Shown here in pieces: positions 38,161-50,207 of a DNA stretch of 64,000 nucleotides (the stretch's first letter is position 1; each line of letters opens with the position of its first letter). The stretch lies in NCBI RefSeq assembly GCF_041260155.1, contig NC_091936.1:41195963-41259962 (forward strand). Direction: 5' to 3'. Source of the DNA: Ptychodera flava. Its lineage: Eukaryota; Hemichordata; Enteropneusta; Ptychoderidae. A program made the position numbers and the translations under genes. The notes beneath the pieces are model-generated. The model was not told where the DNA came from and searched no databases. It worked only from the letters and a program-made list of their open reading frames with translations.

Positions 38161-41100
38161 GTGAGTTGTAACTTTTTACAAAGCTTTGATTTTGCATTTT
38201 GCTACTATCTTTGTTTTGATCCTTTACATGGCGATACACTGACAACTTACTTGACATTAAAACTCATGGTGAACTGACTGATGTATAAGCTGGACTGTGA
38301 AACTGTCTCTAGCCTGCTTCAATTCTTAGCTTTGCTATTGGTGATGTAGAGCGTATCAGATGGGTGACAGGCATAAATGACATCTGTAATCTTGTGCCTA
38401 GACATTGGTTAACATGTTGGTGTGTGACTACAACTTCCTGTCAAATTGAAAGTCAAATTGTTCTGATATTTTGTAGAAGTATTCAATGGCAGGGATGTTT
38501 TGTCCATGTTAGCATAAAATTTGAGAGAATCTTTCCTCATTTTTCTTTGACATTATTTTCTCTGTGAAACCACTTATCTGATAGCTGCCAAATTCAGTGT
38601 GTAAGATTTCTAGAGATGATCATATTCAGCTGCGGTCAAATGCTCTTAAAATTTGCATATTTTTACTTTAGGGATTTTTTTTCTTGTTTTTGTTCAAATC
38701 ATTTTCTTGGTAATCGCTTATAATGCTTTAAAGTTTGTTTTTATGGGTTTTTTGCAACATGACTTTTTTCAGATGTGTACAAACAGTGACGAATTTTTAT
38801 GATGCAGTCAGTTGTTTGGTTTTTGGTCACAGCATCATTTTCTCTAAAACCGCTCAACTTATTGCTTTCAAATTTGGTATGCATACTCCTACACTTCTAC
38901 ACTTGACTTTATTCAGATCCATTTGAATAATAACAACATATTTGTGTATGTAAATTTTTTGTGTTAGTTTTCTCATTTTTAATCAAAAGTCTAAATAATT
39001 TTTATTAACAAATCATTATGGCACCTGTATGGTTGATTTTTAGGAGCTGTGAACAGATTTGTTTCTTTCCTGGAATTGTGTTGTAATATACAACTTGCAG
39101 TTTCATATGGTTAGTGTTGAGTGTGTTATAAAAACCAGTGAATAACAAAGACAGTAATATTGATCATTCTTTTCTCTACATCACAGTTGAGCTGTATTGG
39201 TCACTTGTATATCAATTAACTCTTTCTTTTTTTCTCTTCAGAGCACCCAGTATTTGATCCTCAGAAAGTCGCCAGAGGTGAACAGATTTTGAAGTACGGC
39301 GCACCAGACAGAGGTCCCGAGTTACGATACTATGCAAATCACGTGTTAAGTTATGACCAGGCGAAGAAAACGCCGCTATGGGTAGCAGAACACATCACCA
39401 AGGACCATCTCAACGGTACTGACTCACTGTTGTTGATGACAGCATGCATGTTCATAAACACTGCGCTTCCATGCAGAGATTTTTGACATGTTTTATCCAC
39501 TGTACGCTAATTCATGCACATGTCAGGAAAACAGTACAACGACTCCACAAAGTTATGATATTTCATCACTCTGTTGTATCTCCAAATTTCATTTCGAAAA
39601 AACCAGCAAAATACCCATTTTATATCCAGATTTATGCTTGCAATTTGCAATGATGTTGTTCTTAAAAATGGTATACTTGCAAAAATGGTATCTCCTATTG
39701 CAACAAAAGCAGCAGTAACTTCAGTCAGTGCGTCAATTTTGATACAAGAGTGTTCAAAATGAAAGTGATAATAAAAATGTACCATTCGAGGTCAAATATT
39801 ATAGTTGAGGTAAAAAAAATTATGTTGCTAAAAAATCATCTGTGGTGGAATTCCAGTTTTCAAACAATTTGAGAGATTATGGTAGTATATTATAGCACTT
39901 TCTTGCAAATACTTTTGGATATTTTCATCTGTCAGCTTCTATTTCTACTGACAAATACTGTCTCTCTTTGCTGGCATTAGCACACATGACTCTGCCAGAG
40001 ACATAGACTGTGTGCTTGGCACACCCAATCAGCTGATTTTCATTAGTTTCCAAGAGAAATACTGAAAGCTTGTTAGTGTTGATTGATAATTCAGAAATCT
40101 TCTATAGTTTCTCTATATGCTTCTCTGAATTGCATTGCATGGCATGTTTCATGGTGACAAACCACATATGGAGAGTGTTGTGTTGAGCGCCACAGGTGTC
40201 AGGTTTTGCATCTTTTTTGTTTTTTGTATACAAATGAGCTCATACAATTTTTCCAAGAAATCTCCAGTTATACATCACACAACCTTTTAACCATAAGTGA
40301 CACCTTTTGTATTCCATTTGATAATATGAAGCCTTGACTACAAGCATCAATATCTTAATTGTCAGAAAAAATATGTCATCATAATATCAAATATGTTTTT
40401 GATATTTGCCTTCTGTAGAACAACTGCTTGCAATTTGTTCAACATGAATAATAAAGTAAACAGCTATTGTAAAGGAGAAGTATTTTTAGACAAAGAAAGA
40501 TTGTTTTCAAGTGTACATGTTCTGATATTGATTTATGTACACAGGGTCAGCAAGCAGAAAAGACAGCAAATTTAGACGGGACCCAAGTATTCCTGACTTC
40601 TATTCTTCATATAACAGTGACTACGTCGGCAGTGGCTATTCACGTGGCCACATGGCACCGGCTGGGGACAACAAGTACAGTCAAGTGAGTTCACACATGT
40701 TGAAAATAACATCAGATAATAGTTAGCATGCTAGGGTAGATACATGGACAGGATTTTAGGGTCTTTTGGACCTCTCAATTATTAGCCCCTGTGGATAAAG
40801 TCCTGGGCAGTTGTAAATTTGGTGCCGTGCGTGCATGTGCTCTTGTGTCCACAGAGATATCTCAAACATGCTCGGGCCGATTTCTTTGAAACATGGTATA
40901 AGGATAATACACTATGGCAAACATTTGCACATTGATTGGTTTTGTGATACAATCCAACATGGCTGCCAGACGGCCACTTTTGTTTCCATTTTGTTCATGT
41001 CTACAAGCATAATATGCAGATGTGACTTGACTATTGTCATTCAAACTTGGCACAAGGGCAACACACAATTATAGAGTGAGACATTGTCAAAAATCAAAAA

Positions 41101-43910
41101 GTCTTTATTGAACAAAATCTTCACTCTCTCTCAGACATTTTAAAAAATCAAAAAGTGTTTATCAACCAAAATCTTCACTTTCTCTCAGCTTGCAATGAAT
41201 GAGACATTCTACCTATCAAACATCTTGCCACAAGACATCAACAATAACATGGTATTCTGGAACCGAGTGGAAATCTACTGCCGCGGCCTGACGGAGAAAT
41301 TCACCGATGTCTATATCATCAGTGGACCCCTTGTCATACCCCAGCAAGACAAAGATGGAAATAAATATGTCAAATACCAGGTATAGAATGCAGAAGGATT
41401 TATTTTAATTTCATATTTGCATGTAAAATTGCTTATCACCTTGTAACACCTAGATGCAGTAAAGGTTTGTTAGAATGCTCAATACAAAGCAAAGTATCAC
41501 AGCAATATCAACTGAATTATCCACTGATTATTTTATCAATAGTTGTTTCTGCCCTAGCAAACCATAGTATAAAACACTCTTATTGAATTTACATATTCTT
41601 AACGCTTGGTCAATGGACATACTTAGAGTATACAATATTGCAAGGGTATTAATTTTCATTGGTGTTTCCCAATTCTCATATTTTAGATACCTTCACTTTG
41701 CTTTAAATTCTATAATCTGCTACTAAAATGATAAAATATATTAGTTTTTGATAGTAATTCATCATTAATCAAATTTAGTAAATTTAGTCATCAATGAAAA
41801 TCTCATAATGAAATCCCTGTGAAGATTACTGGTTTTGCAGCATAGTTATAGTGGTAAATATTGGTGTATTTGCCTTGAATTCTCTTCTTTCAATCATCAC
41901 CTGTCCACTTACAGATGCAATGAATTAATTGATTGACAATGATAGATGAAGTACAATGTAGTCACTTTGTTTCACAATGTGTCAACACACAGGCGGCAGA
42001 AGTTGCAACTGAAAAATGACCTGATCGCAACGCTGGCACCCTCAGGGCAGTTCGGAGCAAAGTAAACATGTGCACAACATGCAGTGACGTCACTGAGGAA
42101 CTGTATGTCTGCCCTGAGGGCAGCTCAGATGTTACTGCCCTCAGGGCAGATTATTATTATTATTATTATTATTATTACCTTTATTTCAGGCCATCGGCCC
42201 ATACTAAGAATAACATTAAAATGTAGGCATTACAGCGAGAAATAAATTTTATAAAAGAAAAAAAAACTACTGAAAATACTAATACAATACATTCCTACAA
42301 TGCTGCCAGAAAGTTGAATTAAAGTAAAAATCAGAATTAACACAACTGTATATTACAGAATTCTTGCTTTCTGTTAATCTTTCGGCTGACTCGCAGCGTG
42401 TTTGCAAGGTTATATCTGACTGGTAGAATGTCACTATTCACAGCCACTTAGGGAGTTTATTTGTATTATTTCATTATAACGGTAAGATTCTGCCAACCAA
42501 ATGGATAACAGCTTCGAAATCGCTGCGAGTCGGCCCTAATCTTTTGCAAAAGTTCAATAGTAACTTTTGTTGCAATGAAGCAAAATTCAAATATTTCTTG
42601 ATACAAATTGTGACTGATACTCGCATCTCGTTTAAGATCAAAATTATTCGCATTGCATTATGATAAGCCACTTTTAGAGTTGAGATCTGTCTAGCACTGT
42701 AGTTACACCAAATTTTAAGGCAATACATACTATATAAAGGGCTTTTAAAAAGGGTACATTTCACAATTTGCCAACAGCAGCTAAAATTTTTCGCAATCCA
42801 ATTAGCTCTAGCATAAACACATCGAAGTTGCCTTTGCATATCAGCGTTGTCTTCCCCCGAAGAAGAAAAAATATATCCAAGATATTTTTTAGTGTTAACA
42901 AATTTAAGAGATTTTCCATATAAAAATACAAAAGGAATTCTGTTAGGTTTCCAAGACCTCGGGAATATAGCCATACATTCTGTTTTAGTGGGATGAAAAA
43001 CAATATCATGCTTGTCCCCATAGTGTTCACATATGTAAATTAATTTTTGTAATGCTTTTGCCGAGGGGCAAATCAAAACTAAGTCATCCGCATAAAATAG
43101 GTGATTAACAACTGTGTTTACCAAACAGCTTAGCAGATAGGATAGGAAATGTGCCTTAGGGTAGCTCTGATATATTGCTGCCCTCAGGGCAGATTGGTAG
43201 ATATACACTATGCAATACTTTAAGGATAGAAAATGTATGTCTGCCCTGAGGGCAGCTCAGACATATTACTGCCCTGAGGGCAGACATACAGTTCCTCAGT
43301 GACGTCATTGAATGTTGTGCACGTTTACCCTGCTCTGAGCTGTCCTCAGGGCAGCGCTGCCTTCAGGTCATTTTTCAGTTGCAACTTCTGCCGCCTGCCT
43401 CTGAACACTGTATCAAACATTGGATTCAGATTCTGCATTGTTTTCAAATATATGTAAATCTTCACACAGGTCATAGGGAATAGCAATGTGGCTGTTCCCA
43501 CACACCTCTTCAAGATTATCGCCGCTGAGAATGCAACACAGGGCCAGCAGGTAGCTGTGGGAGCGTTTGTTATCCCGAATGAACCAATCAGCTCTGACCG
43601 GCAACTTATAGAATTCCAGGTGAATCTTGAAGATGTGGAGAAATTCTCGGGATTTACGTTTCTTAAGAAACTGAACAGAACAGAGGCCAAGAATCTGTGC
43701 GATGTTGATGGCTGTAAACTCATTCCGACTGATGAACTTGAACTACTGACAGTTGGGAAGAAACTAGCAGGTGCTAAGTCAACAAACGCTCTGAACAAAG
43801 TCTGGAATGATATGAATGAGAAGGGTTTAAAACCGGATCAATATTTGCAAGATGTCTTCAACAAGAGGAAAAAGGAATTGCAAGAAAAAGAAGAAAAGGG
43901 GACAAAATAG
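38037..43910 (+). CDS. EXOG: EXOG-like mitochondrial nuclease, five coding exons (whole gene span)
   Basis: Joining 38037..38160, 39242..39415, 40545..40684, 41189..41380 and 43470..43910 gives 356 residues in one frame, with GT/AG at every junction (phases 1, 1, 0, 0). The product matches the EXOG branch of the DNA/RNA non-specific beta-beta-alpha-metal nucleases (human EXOG is 368 residues). The N-terminus has a hydrophobic stretch (about residues 9-28), as expected for a mitochondrial inner-membrane anchor. The catalytic motif SRGHMAPAGDN is at residues 132-142, with His135 as the expected general base. The Asn-rich metal-binding loop NILPQDINNN is at 157-166. The C-terminal extension (about 290-356), typical of EXOG rather than EndoG, is present. 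An in-frame TGA at 38031 fixes the start. EXOG family enzymes act as 5' exonucleases and endonucleases in mitochondrial DNA repair. Confidence 0.95.
39242..39415 (+). CDS. EXOG: EXOG exon 2
   Basis: The acceptor follows a pyrimidine-rich TTTTTTTCTCTTCAG and the donor is GTACTG. It encodes EHPVFDPQKVARGEQILKYG and then ANHVLSYDQAKKTPLWVAEH, closely matching the human NHALSYDQAKRVPRWVLEH region. The exon starts and ends in phase 1. Confidence 0.93.
40545..40684 (+). CDS. EXOG: EXOG exon 3, catalytic motif
   Basis: It lies between TGTACACAG and GTGAGT. It encodes DYVGSGYSRGHMAPAGDNKY, the RGH active-site signature of the nuclease family, with the predicted general-base histidine at residue 135. 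All motif residues are intact, so the enzyme is predicted to be active. Confidence 0.95.
40781..41065 (+). repeat. Single diverged unit of the 8.3-kb array family, in EXOG intron 3
   Basis: AGAGATATCTCAAACATGCT, TTTTGTGATACAATCCAACA, ATGGCTGCCAGACGGCCACT and CATTCAAACTTGGCACAAGG match, in order and on the opposite strand, the microsatellite-side unit at 8780-8880. It begins in a GTGCGTGCATGTG stretch equivalent to the degenerate microsatellite. Confidence 0.65.
41189..41380 (+). CDS. EXOG: EXOG exon 4, metal-binding region
   Basis: The acceptor is TTTCTCTCAG and the donor GTATAG; the exon is 64 codons, phase 0 at both ends. It encodes ETFYLSNILPQDINNN followed by WNRVEIYCRGLTEKF and VYIISGPLVIPQ. 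The Asn and Glu residues expected to hold the Mg ion in this family are present. Confidence 0.95.
42153..43177 (-). mobile_element. 5'-truncated non-LTR retrotransposon nested in the inverted-repeat element
   Basis: Direct repeats of CTGCCCTCAGGGCAGATT at 42135-42152 and 43178-43195 are the 18-bp target duplication. The 3' end on the minus strand reads GGGCCGATGGCCTGAAATAAAG and then TAA/AAT repeats, a typical non-LTR tail. The inside encodes the C-terminal part of a reverse transcriptase. It is a classic truncated insertion and post-dates the host element. Confidence 0.92.
42474..43177 (-). pseudogene. Reverse transcriptase C-terminal fragment
   Basis: The frame includes NHLFYADDLVLICPSAKALQ, the YADD catalytic box of non-LTR reverse transcriptases, followed by KTECMAIF and KKYLGYIFSSSGED, motifs of the palm end and thumb. 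The finger and first palm motifs and the endonuclease are missing because of 5' truncation. The frame is still open to its TAA at the 3' end, so the insertion is fairly young. The first residues of the open frame come from the target sequence. Confidence 0.88.
43470..43910 (+). CDS. EXOG: EXOG exon 5, C-terminal domain and stop
   Basis: The acceptor is CTTCACACAG and the frame is open for 146 codons to TAG. It begins VIGNSNVAVPTHLFKII, matching human VIGEDNVAVPSHLYKVI, and continues through AVGAFVIPNEPIS and the EXOG-specific C-terminal region with the Cys-containing NLCDVDGCKL. It ends in a charged, Lys/Glu-rich tail. The acceptor lies only 72 bp beyond the right end of the inverted-repeat element in intron 4. 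Confidence 0.95.
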   Translation, partial: VIGNSNVAVPTHLFKIIAAENATQGQQVAVGAFVIPNEPISSDRQLIEFQVNLEDVEKFSGFTFLKKLNRTEAKNLCDVDGCKLIPTDELELLTVGKKLAGAKSTNALNKVWNDMNEKGLKPDQYLQDVFNKRKKELQEKEEKGTK

Positions 43911-46574
43911 TTTTAAAAATGACAGTTCTGAACCGACAGTTCTGTACAACTTTTCATTTTAGCTAAACATGAGATGTATTTGCATGACTTTTCTACAAAA
44001 ACACCTTCTTTCATCAAGCCTCGGATATTCATCATACCAAGAAGAGCTCCCTATTTCTTTTGCTGTTCAAATTAAGCCATGTCCTACTGTGATTTGGTCA
44101 GTGTTTGTTTGTTGAAACATTTCAGGGCTTTTTAAATGTTTTGCTTGATGATAGATCTACAGTGCTGAAATCAAGGTGTACAAATTGCAGTGTTTTGGTG
44201 ACATGGGGATTGTGTGAATCATGCTTTTTCAAATTTTTCAAAAAAGTTGTACATTTTTATATGAAGAGAGTATGTTGTTCAACATTTTTCAAACACCCAT
44301 GTGGTGTTGCCTCTTTCTGCTTAGATCAAGTAAAGAATGAAAACCACGCATGCTGCAGACAGGACATGTAAATCTAAGTTTTGATGTCTACAGATACGAT
44401 TATGAAATTTCTTGTCTTGTATTTCAAATCATGTCTTTAGTTACGAATGAGTCAATAAGGTTTTTCAGACGAAAGCTTCAATTCCCACTTTTACCCAGAT
44501 TGGATAATTGCTCCTGTGACCAACAGAGGGCGCACTTCATATTGGTGTAAAGCTCCATGAACCGGTATTTGACTGTGACAGCCGTGTGTGAAATCAAAAC
44601 TCAGCACTATAAACAAGTAACTTATTCCCTTTGCATACATTTACAATTAATGGTAGATATTCAGTGTATTTCTACTTAGTTTTAAACCCTTGATAAAATT
44701 TCTAATGCCCTCTTAGGCCAACAAAAAATTGAGATTTTTTTTTCTATTCTTAACCCAGCCACATTACTTTGAAATCCATACATAATATTTCTTTCTCTTT
44801 CCCATCTTTGGTACATTCAACAAAATCGCCATCACAGTGATCCCAAACAAACAACAAACAAACAATTTTAATGATACCATAGACAGTAAAATTAACAGAT
44901 TTTCTGTGGGGAGCTGCTTCCTCTTCGTACATAGAAAACACTACACAGGGAAGGGGATGCGTTTTGCAGTCCGCGTAAAAACCAATGACTTATGGGGTGA
45001 TCTCACACCAAATAGAGTTATGGGAAAAACACCACCAAAAAATCACATCCCTACATCACTTTTGTCAAATATCAAGGACAAGAAACAAATGTCCTCTTCG
45101 ATAGACTAATATGTCTGCATCAACAAACCAGGGTGAATATCAGTGAAACTGCCTCAAAAAATCCAGATATGAGTTTGTAATAATCGGTAATTTTAAAAGG
45201 TAACATTTATGTCTCATAGTGTGCTATCATTATAAAATGGAGGACATGAAGTTTAGAAACAAAATGCAATTTTTCTACAACAGAACCTGTTGGTTAAAGT
45301 TCTTAGTATTAATACTGTGTAGACATTTTTTATTTGCAGATCTCAGTTGCTATGTACAACTTGTCAAAATGTGTAGAATGTTCTCACCCAAGGCTTTTCA
45401 TTGTCAGTAATTTCATAGTGTAAATTGACATTTGAACTCTGCTGTGATTTATATGCACCTACTCCATATGGAGGAACTCTTAATGTCTGAAACTTCTGCT
45501 TCTGTTGTTAAAGTAACTCTGTACTGCACAGCAGAAAAATGTTACTTTGAATTTTGTGCTATAGGGTATATGCAGCCACAAGTTTTAGAAGATTAAAGTT
45601 TTACACAACACAGGACGGAAATTAGCATCCACTCAGATCATGATCATTAGCCTCTTAATCTTCAGTGTATCCGAAGGTTTTTAATAAATTCAATATGTCA
45701 ATACTTTAATGACTTTCTTATTTCCCTAGATTTTGCACTTTTTTTGTCAGATCAAGATCAACAACAGTCAGTTGTCATCGGCGTCTTTCTTCCTACCAAA
45801 TGCAGTATTCTGTGTTTTGTGACTGTGTCATCGGTTTGAGTATCTGTGTAATGACATCAGACAGTTTCGAAGCCAATAGTCCAACTGTTTCTCCTATTCT
45901 TCCCATTCACTTCAATCTCAGAAGTTGAATAAATACTGGCCAAAGTTTGACACAAGGACACCTGACAGGTTTCGAAAGCATCTCGAAACCATTTCTCGCC
46001 TCATAGATTCATTTCAATGCAGGATAGCTCAGCAAATTCAGAGTTACGACGTATTGAATATTTTGCTGTCCATAATGTATAGCTTTACAGAGAGGTATAG
46101 GCGCCACCGGCGTCATTTATTTTCCTGTACAAGTTATTCAGTACACAGTAAATCTCAGACCCGTGCACGATGAGAGAGCTTTCGAATATCCATTGCAAAG
46201 CGTAGAATGAAAGGTTCTCGCCATTACCCGCCAATAGTAAGCTATGGAAACCCCCTTAAAATGAATAGTCGCTATTATTTTGTACATGTGCCAACCTTTT
46301 GGATGCCATTTCTTTGCGTTACTATCGTTACGTTAGTTGTGACGTCACGACCACGCTGATAGACCCAGTCAAAAGTGTTGAGGGTTCCAACATCGTGTCA
46401 ATTATTTATATCAATATAGCAAGGTGCATGTTAAGATGTAACATGTAGGAACTTGTCAGGCAAAAGAAAATATGGCATGATCCGCGTTGAAGTCTGCTAC
46501 AAATCACACACATATCTTAGAAGAAACGTTTCAAGTATGTACAGGTCATATATCATATACCTAAAAATGGTATG
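43911..46574. other. Stretch between convergent EXOG and the secreted-protein gene
   Basis: It holds the 3'UTR of EXOG (end not determined; AATAAA at 45683-45688 is one candidate) and that of the opposite gene (AATAAA on the minus strand at 46116-46121). No further exon seen. Confidence 0.4.
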
Positions 46575-47417
46575 TCACGCCAACGTTGCATTAGATATCC
46601 CACGGTCCCGAGGGGCCGGTGATGTCGTCAGCAAACTGCAATTATTATAGTAGACCTGAATGTGACCACCGGAGGATGAGGAGAAATATTGCAAGGTTTT
46701 TTTGAATCTACTGCTATTTCTATTATTAACTGTTGCACTCCACAAAGTATGTTTATAAAACGAGGCCAAACTTCCGAAACCGTTAAGATTTGCAAAGCGA
46801 GCTTGTTCTCCATCGGCAGCGAAGGTCACGAATCTGCTTTTCTGTAGACGTGTTGATGGTTTTTCACTGAGAGAAATCCCCCTTTTCAAAATGAAAATCA
46901 TCGTGTCAGGCTGCATTAACAAATCAAATCTAGTCTCATTTACTACTGCAACCGTGCCATTTACGGCCGTCCTGAGGGTAAGGAGAGCGAACATGTCAAT
47001 TATGAAAGGCCTTGCCAAGCAACTGGGTCACAACAAACTTACATATATTGCTCTCTATGCAACCGACTCTGCGCAAAAAAACCCAAACACAACACAACAC
47101 GTCCCCCTCATTTTTAAAGTACATCTTTGATTAGGTTTCGGTGTCATAAGCTGGATTCAACATTTCACACCATGGTCTTCAACGAGTTTCGTCCCTTTTC
47201 TTTTCTGACACTTTAAATTTAGTAGGTTCTCACGCAGCCGCCTCCATATCTAAGGTACACACTTTCTATATGTACATATTCATTGTTCATGTTTTTCCTT
47301 TTGCCTTTACAAGTAGATTGAAAAGCCTTTCTCTGGCCAGTGTCTGCCTGTATTGAACCCCTTTGTCCTTATTCCAATGAAGATAGGGGAAAATAAAAGA
47401 AGAAGAAGTGAACGCAT
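46575..47417 (-). CDS. Small putative secreted protein, two exons (47417..47311, 46971..46575)
   Basis: Exon 1 is 107 nt. It starts ATG and encodes MRSLLLLLFSPIFIGI, a clear signal-peptide-like sequence, then RTKGFNTGRHWPEKGFSIY, and ends in phase 2 at a GTAAAG donor. Exon 2 begins after a good acceptor (CTCTCCTTACCCTCAG) in the matching phase and is open for 131 codons to TGA. The product is 167 residues. It has sequons NGT, NET, NSS, NCS and NAT, consistent with a secreted glycoprotein, and few cysteines. I do not recognise a family. The minus strand carries AATAAA at 46116-46121, about 450 bp past the stop. A diverged relative lies directly upstream at 47750-48146. Splice junctions are inferred. 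Confidence 0.55.
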
Positions 47418-47749
47418 GTTGAAGATACTGTCCTCGATTACACTGAGGTTCTATTATTCTGATTTTTGCTGCGGTTTTTTTTTCTGATAAAGCTTTTTCA
47501 TCGACCCTTGCTTTGTAGTGTGTGCGTGAGAAAGTTTTTGAGTACTGTCCCGCTAAGGACATTGCTTCTGATCAGGTACACTAGGTGTTGGCAATCCCCT
47601 TGTGTATGTTGTGACATCCAAAGAGACTTTCTAAGGTTATAAACATCGAACAGAGGTTGTAGTGTCGAAATTTTGGCCGCAAACTCAATATTTTTTTCCA
47701 AATTAATACTGGTAATACTTGAAATGGTATTGGACAGAAACTTCAACCT

Positions 47750-48146
47750 TCAAAACTTCAATGCAATTATGAGAAAACGACTGTCCCTTTGCATAAAAGC
47801 TATTATTGTGTTTAAAGAAAGCGTGTTTTTCATTTTATAAAACGACGCTTCGTTGACATGACATAGCTCTCCATTGGCATCGGTAGGGACATAACCAGAG
47901 TTTGGGTGGGGTTTTTTCTTCTTGTTTAATCCAAGTCGAAACATGATACCAAATCTAATCTCATTGCAGTATAGGCCAGAATTCAGGTTGCTGCAGTCAA
48001 GGTTGACTAACATGCTAGTATTTCTGACATATTAAACCAGATAATGATTCGTTGACCTCGTTTCTGTTCCCTTTACAATGTAAAGCCTTTTCTCCAGATC
48101 TTTAACAAGTTTTCAACACGCTGAAAATTATACCAGGGGCTGACTT
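47750..48146 (-). CDS. Diverged tandem relative of the secreted-protein gene (48146..48077, 47990..47750)
   Basis: The second exon candidate (after ACCTTGACTGCAG) is open for 79 codons to TGA. It shares AATGAGA(T/C)TAGATTTG, GCC(A/G)ATGGAGA and TCGTTTTATAAA blocks, in order, with exon 2 of the downstream gene, and has the same acceptor phase. The segment before it reads VSPWYNFQRVENLLKIWRKG and then FT; it ends at the same GTAAAGG donor context and phase as exon 1 of the downstream gene (WPEKGFSIY there, WRKGFT here). The intron is only 86 bp. No ATG or signal peptide was found in frame; a pyrimidine-rich acceptor at about 48147 suggests a further upstream exon. It could be a pseudogene or a live paralog. 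Confidence 0.4.
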
Positions 48147-48239
48147 CTCAGTTGATAGAAAATGAACAAAAACGGCCAAGGATAGCTCTTTCCTCCCTCA
48201 TACAGCAAACTTTAGAGACAGACGGGATGGACAGACAGG

Positions 48240-48306
<67 letters not shown>
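48240..48306 (+). repeat. TAGA/GATA tetranucleotide microsatellite
   Basis: About 16 perfect units between GGGATGGACAGACAGG and GGCATAAATGGG. A degenerate AGAC-rich stretch follows at 48802-48886. Confidence 0.97.
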
Positions 48307-48307
<1 letters not shown>

Positions 48308-48646
48308 GGCATAAATGGGCTGAGAGACAGGTTGTCAGACAGTTACAAAACAGAAGGAAAACACAGTGACAGAAGCAATGTCAGTTACCTGCTGATCACT
48401 TTGAATATTTCAAAGTATGTTTATAAAGTGTCAGTGAGTTTGAAGTGATTTGTGTTATTTACCTGTTCTATACATGGCAGGTGTCAAATTAACACGATCT
48501 CCGAGTCAGTTTGTCACGTAAAACCAAAGATTATAGTTTGGGTTCCGGCTACATTCATTCAAAACATAACGCAAGTACTTGGATTTATATATTTACAGAG
48601 TTCAATATGAGATAAAAATGTGATAGTGTCATGTGGTTGTTTACGC

Positions 48647-48679
48647 CATAGACCCACGTTTTTCTCGAGGGTCTGTGGT
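48647..48679. repeat. Hairpin related to the one at 36836-36877
   Basis: CCATAGACCCACG, TTTTTCT loop, CGAGGGTCTGTGG. Its GTTTTTCTCGAGGGTC half recurs as a reverse complement at 57973-57988. Confidence 0.7.
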
Positions 48680-50207
48680 TTTAGTTTTATTTGTGGATCG
48701 GTTTTTACAGTATAACATTTTTTGGCAGGGTTTACGCCCTTACATTACACATTGCTAAATATTCTTGAACTTCTGCGACAATCTCAAAATATTGACTCAG
48801 AACAGGGAGAAAAAGACACAAACAGACATAGAGACAAACTGCACTCCAGACAGAGAGACAGGCAGGCAGATAGACAAACGCAGAGACACCATAAGAGTGG
48901 GAGCAGTTTTTTGGACAATATTTCATGACCTTGAACGGCGGGCGAGGGGGGGGTCCTGACACGTTCAAGAAAGTTCTTTGATTTTGTTTGCTGCAAGTTC
49001 GCTCACAATTGCTCTTTGTCATTTTGCACTGAATACAAATTAAGTCTACAATGCTGGCGAAAAATTCCGATGCAAATACCAGTCTTGACAGGTATGCCCT
49101 ATGCCGTTGCCTGTTGACGTGTCTACACAAACAGTAGAACACACATTTGGTCTTATGGCAGAGTCCATTCGTGAACAAGGGGTGTAAGCCGTGCTAATTG
49201 CCTTTGTGTGTGATAAAAAATATAACACCTTTTTCACTTGTTTGCCCGCGGTCTGTTGCAATGGTTTGTCAAAAATTAATTATCGACAAGAACATTTCGG
49301 TATAAATTGGCCAATACCACACGAAAGTAGACATGCATTAACGGTGAGCGTGTTTGCAATAGTTTTAATGTTTATGTCAATCACGCTTGATAAGGCGATC
49401 AATAACAATCATGTGTACTCTCTGTCGCAATAACAAATAGCAAGAAACTCGTATCGATGCGACGGTAACGACGAACGACGAACGACAAAAACACATCTGT
49501 ACATTATGCGCCACCTTTTGTGAACATGTCCATCGCTCAAATTAAGCCGAAAGAAAATGTTGATTTTAGATCGACTGATTTGTGATTAATGTAGATTGAC
49601 TGATGTTTGATACGATGTAAGGAATTTTCCTGAATTTTCTTGTTGGCCGGTCAATATTGGGCAATGCAAAAGTACGATATGAAGAAGTTTGATCGTGTGC
49701 TATTTCGCAAGAATCATGCCAAACATAAAGTTTCAACCATGAGAATATCATATGAAAATTAGCCTTTGTTCTTTACAATATCGCTTTACCTTCAAATCAA
49801 TTGAGAATGCAAAGTAATCGTCTGAAGCCAGTGCTATGTTAGAAGGTGCCTTTGATATATACACCACATGCACACGCGTCGCTGATTGTGTTTGTCAAAG
49901 GGGCAGTTTTTCAGTATTAATTAAGCTTTCCAAATAACATAAAGGTAATTGGCTAGGCTGGGGGACCTTGGAGGTGAAAAACGCAAATCAATCACAGAAC
50001 TCAGTGGTCTAATCATAGTCTCGGTTGCGTGAAATGACAATTTTGCCGGAAAGAAAGAAAAGATTCACACTTCATGACATCTTATAATTTATTTAAACAT
50101 GAAATCGCTATTGTCTATGAAACAATAGCAATTTAATCTGCTATTGCTACTGAAAAAACCTTGTAGTTTTTAGGACTATGAGCGCTGTATGTTGATAGAT
50201 CAACATT

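Larger units (their letters stand above)
41990..43397. mobile_element. Inverted-repeat DNA element in EXOG intron 4, split by a retrotransposon
   Basis: The left end CAGGCGGCAGAAGTTGCAAC and the right end, its reverse complement, bound arms of about 135 bp (41990-42125 and 43262-43397). Both arms also share the GTGACGTCA and GTATGTCTGCCCTGAGGGCAG blocks. Several copies of the palindrome CTGCCC(T/A)GAGGGCAG lie inside. Removing the nested retrotransposon and one target copy leaves about 365 bp that is nearly all inverted repeat, i.e. a MITE-like element. No clear flanking duplication is visible. Confidence 0.85.

Noticed and set aside
42474..43208. Possible host gene in EXOG intron 4
   Set aside because: The YADD motif, the AATAAAGGTAATAAT tail and the 18-bp direct repeats identify it as a truncated non-LTR retrotransposon.
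48732..49178. 148-codon - strand open frame rich in Cys, Leu and Val
   Set aside because: Half of it is translated AGAC/CTGT microsatellite and the rest matches nothing.
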